From: Neorhizobium sp. NCHU2750
GTDB taxonomy: Bacteria; Pseudomonadota; Alphaproteobacteria; Rhizobiales; Rhizobiaceae
NCBI RefSeq assembly: GCF_003597675.1
Contig: NZ_CP030828.1
Span: 191,001 to 255,000 of the forward strand
DNA: 64,000 nucleotides
Direction of reading: 5' to 3'
Both the position numbers and the translations under genes were made by a program. Below, piece by piece: positions 62,782 to 64,000 of the stretch (positions are counted from its first letter, which is position 1; each line of letters opens with the position of its first letter). Below the pieces are notes generated by a model. That model saw only the letters and a program-made list of their open reading frames with translations. It ran no database searches and was not told the origin of the DNA.

Positions 62782-64000
62782 ATGGACATTCAATCCCGGC
62801 CAGACGGCGCCCTTTCCGCGATATCTCAACCGCGTATGCCGGAGGTAATCGACGGTCTGCCAGCTCCACGCCGCTATATCGCCGTCGCAGCGGTTCTTGC
62901 AGGTATAACTTTGGCAGTGCTTGATGCGGCCATCGCCAATGTCGCGCTGCCGACCATGGCGCACGACCTGAACGTATCGCCCGCGGCCTCGATCTGGGTC
63001 GTTACGGGCTATCAGATCGCCCTCGTGATGGCACTCTTGCCGTGTGCGGCATTGGGCGAAAGTCTCGGCTATCGTCGTGTGTTTGCGGCCGGCGTCGTGA
63101 TTTTCACCGTCGGCTCGGCCCTTTGCACCATCTCCCCGACCTTGCAAATCCTCGTCGCGGCCCGGTTCCTGCAGGGATTGGGTGGTGCAGCCATCATGTC
63201 GCTCATCGCGGCACTTTTGCGCTTTACCTACCCCAAGCGGATGCTGGGACGCGGCATCGCGCTCAATGCCTTGATCGTCGCGCTCGCTTCGGCGGCGGGC
63301 CCGACGATCGGCGCAGCAATCCTGCAGGTCTCAGGCTGGCCCTGGCTTTTCGCGGTTAATATTCCGATCGGGGTGGCAATCATCCTTGTATTTCGGGCGC
63401 TGCCGGAAACCCCGGGCTCTCGCCGGAAGATCGATCTCCTCAGCGTCATTCTCAACGCGGCGGTATTCGCGCCCCTCATCGTCGGTGCGGAAATGCTGGC
63501 GACGCGGCCGATTGTGGGCGTTTGCCTCCTTGCCTTTTCTGCTCTCTGCCTCGTCCTGCTCGTTCGCCGTGAAGCTCCGCGCCCGAAGCCGCTCATTCCG
63601 CTCGATCTTCTGCGCGAATGGCCCTTCCGCATTTCCGTCGTCGCATCGATGTGCTGCTTTTCTGCACAGATGGTGAGCTATGTCGCGCTTCCCTTCTATC
63701 TGCAGCATGTCCTCGGCAAGCCCGCATTCATGACGGGGCTATACATGACGCCATGGCCTCTGACGGTTGCATTGGCCGCGCCGGTCTCAGGCAGACTTTG
63801 CGAGCGCTTCCCAACCGCATGGCTATGCGCTGCCGGTGGTGGGTGCCTGGCCATTGGTCTTGTCCTGTGTGCCGCCTGGGATTTCCAGACGAGCCTTGCT
63901 CCCTTAATCGCCATTACCATCATCTGTGGCCTCGGCTTCGGCTTCTTCCAGACCCCCAACAACCGCAACATGCTTCTATCTGCTCCGGCCGAACGCAGCG
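62782..64000 (+). CDS. MFS transporter, DHA2 (EmrB/QacA) type, 3' end outside window
   Basis: An uninterrupted frame of about 406 codons runs from the ATG at 62782 to the right edge. Helix 1 carries LAVLDAAIANVALPTMAHDL, the first loop ALGESLGYRRVFAAG, and the motif-C region LNALIVALASAAGPTIGAAI, typical of 14-helix DHA2 exporters. Upstream only a weak GGAAC ribosome binding site is visible; an ATG at 62836 is an alternative start. It differs clearly in sequence from the DHA2 protein at 60467, so it is not a recent duplicate. Confidence 0.85.
   Translation, partial: MDIQSRPDGALSAISQPRMPEVIDGLPAPRRYIAVAAVLAGITLAVLDAAIANVALPTMAHDLNVSPAASIWVVTGYQIALVMALLPCAALGESLGYRRVFAAGVVIFTVGSALCTISPTLQILVAARFLQGLGGAAIMSLIAALLRFTYPKRMLGRGIALNALIVALASAAGPTIGAAILQVSGWPWLFAVNIPIGVAIILVFRALPETPGSRRKIDLLSVILNAAVFAPLIVGAEMLATRPIVGVCLLAFSALCLVLLVRREAPRPKPLIPLDLLREWPFRISVVASMCCFSAQMVSYVALPFYLQHVLGKPAFMTGLYMTPWPLTVALAAPVSGRLCERFPTAWLCAAGGGCLAIGLVLCAAWDFQTSLAPLIAITIICGLGFGFFQTPNNRNMLLSAPAERS

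Noticed and set aside
1..64000. CRISPR array, rRNA, tRNA or replication origin
   Set aside because: No regularly spaced short repeats, no tRNA- or rRNA-like sequence and no repABC-type genes were seen on reading.

Overview
The window looks like an accessory replicon (megaplasmid or chromid) or an accessory island of an alphaproteobacterium of the Rhizobiales (Rhizobium/Agrobacterium/Ensifer/Shinella type). This is inferred from the GC-rich codon usage, the dense ABC and TRAP uptake operons with GntR/LysR regulators, the HyuAB and acetamidase genes, and an IS3-family element with rhizobial-type ends. No ribosomal, replication or tRNA genes were seen, so the replicon type is inference.

Layout. 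(1) 1-5.6 kb, minus strand: an ABC importer of the iron/polyamine type (ATPase, binding protein, double-length permease), a FadR-type GntR regulator and a truncated MmgE/PrpD gene. The same operator-like sequence lies before the first and last genes. (2) 6.0-15.1 kb: two secreted type-B carboxylesterases converge on a four-gene operon (MFS, HD-domain protein, MFS, mandelate racemase/muconate lactonizing-type enzyme) with a divergent LysR gene. (3) 15.7-26.6 kb: a ten-gene, mostly translationally coupled operon with a GntR regulator, a complete Dpp/Gsi-like importer carrying two paralogous binding proteins, gamma-glutamyltransferase, a polysaccharide-deacetylase-family hydrolase and an SDR. (4) 26.6-30.0 kb: a scar region with a 1321-bp IS3-family element inserted in a decayed GntR gene, a frameshifted tyrosine-recombinase fragment and a near-perfect 50-bp palindrome. 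(5) 30.0-37.6 kb: a sugar-acid-type TRAP operon (secreted yellow/MRJP-like protein, DctQ, DctM, DctP, 2-hydroxyacid dehydrogenase, RraA-like aldolase, KDG-kinase-like PfkB) with a divergent GntR gene and a perfect 15-bp inverted repeat between. (6) 38.2-48.1 kb: LysR divergent from hyuA-hyuB-SBP-permease-permease-fused ATPase. (7) 48.3-53.0 kb: aconitase B and a membrane diguanylate cyclase. (8) 53.5-60.1 kb: an amino-acid-type ABC importer whose permease and ATPase are one polypeptide, a stand-alone acetamidase/formamidase, an AraC regulator fused to a second acetamidase/formamidase, and a RidA protein. (9) 60.5-64.0 kb: two DHA2-type MFS exporters, the last cut by the window end.

Most of the window is uptake plus first-step catabolism of small organic nitrogen and carbon compounds: gamma-glutamyl or peptide compounds, oxoproline/hydantoin-like rings, amides and sugar acids. 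The best candidate for something undescribed is the regulator-enzyme fusion at 57337-59739, encoded directly after its stand-alone enzymatic paralogue.
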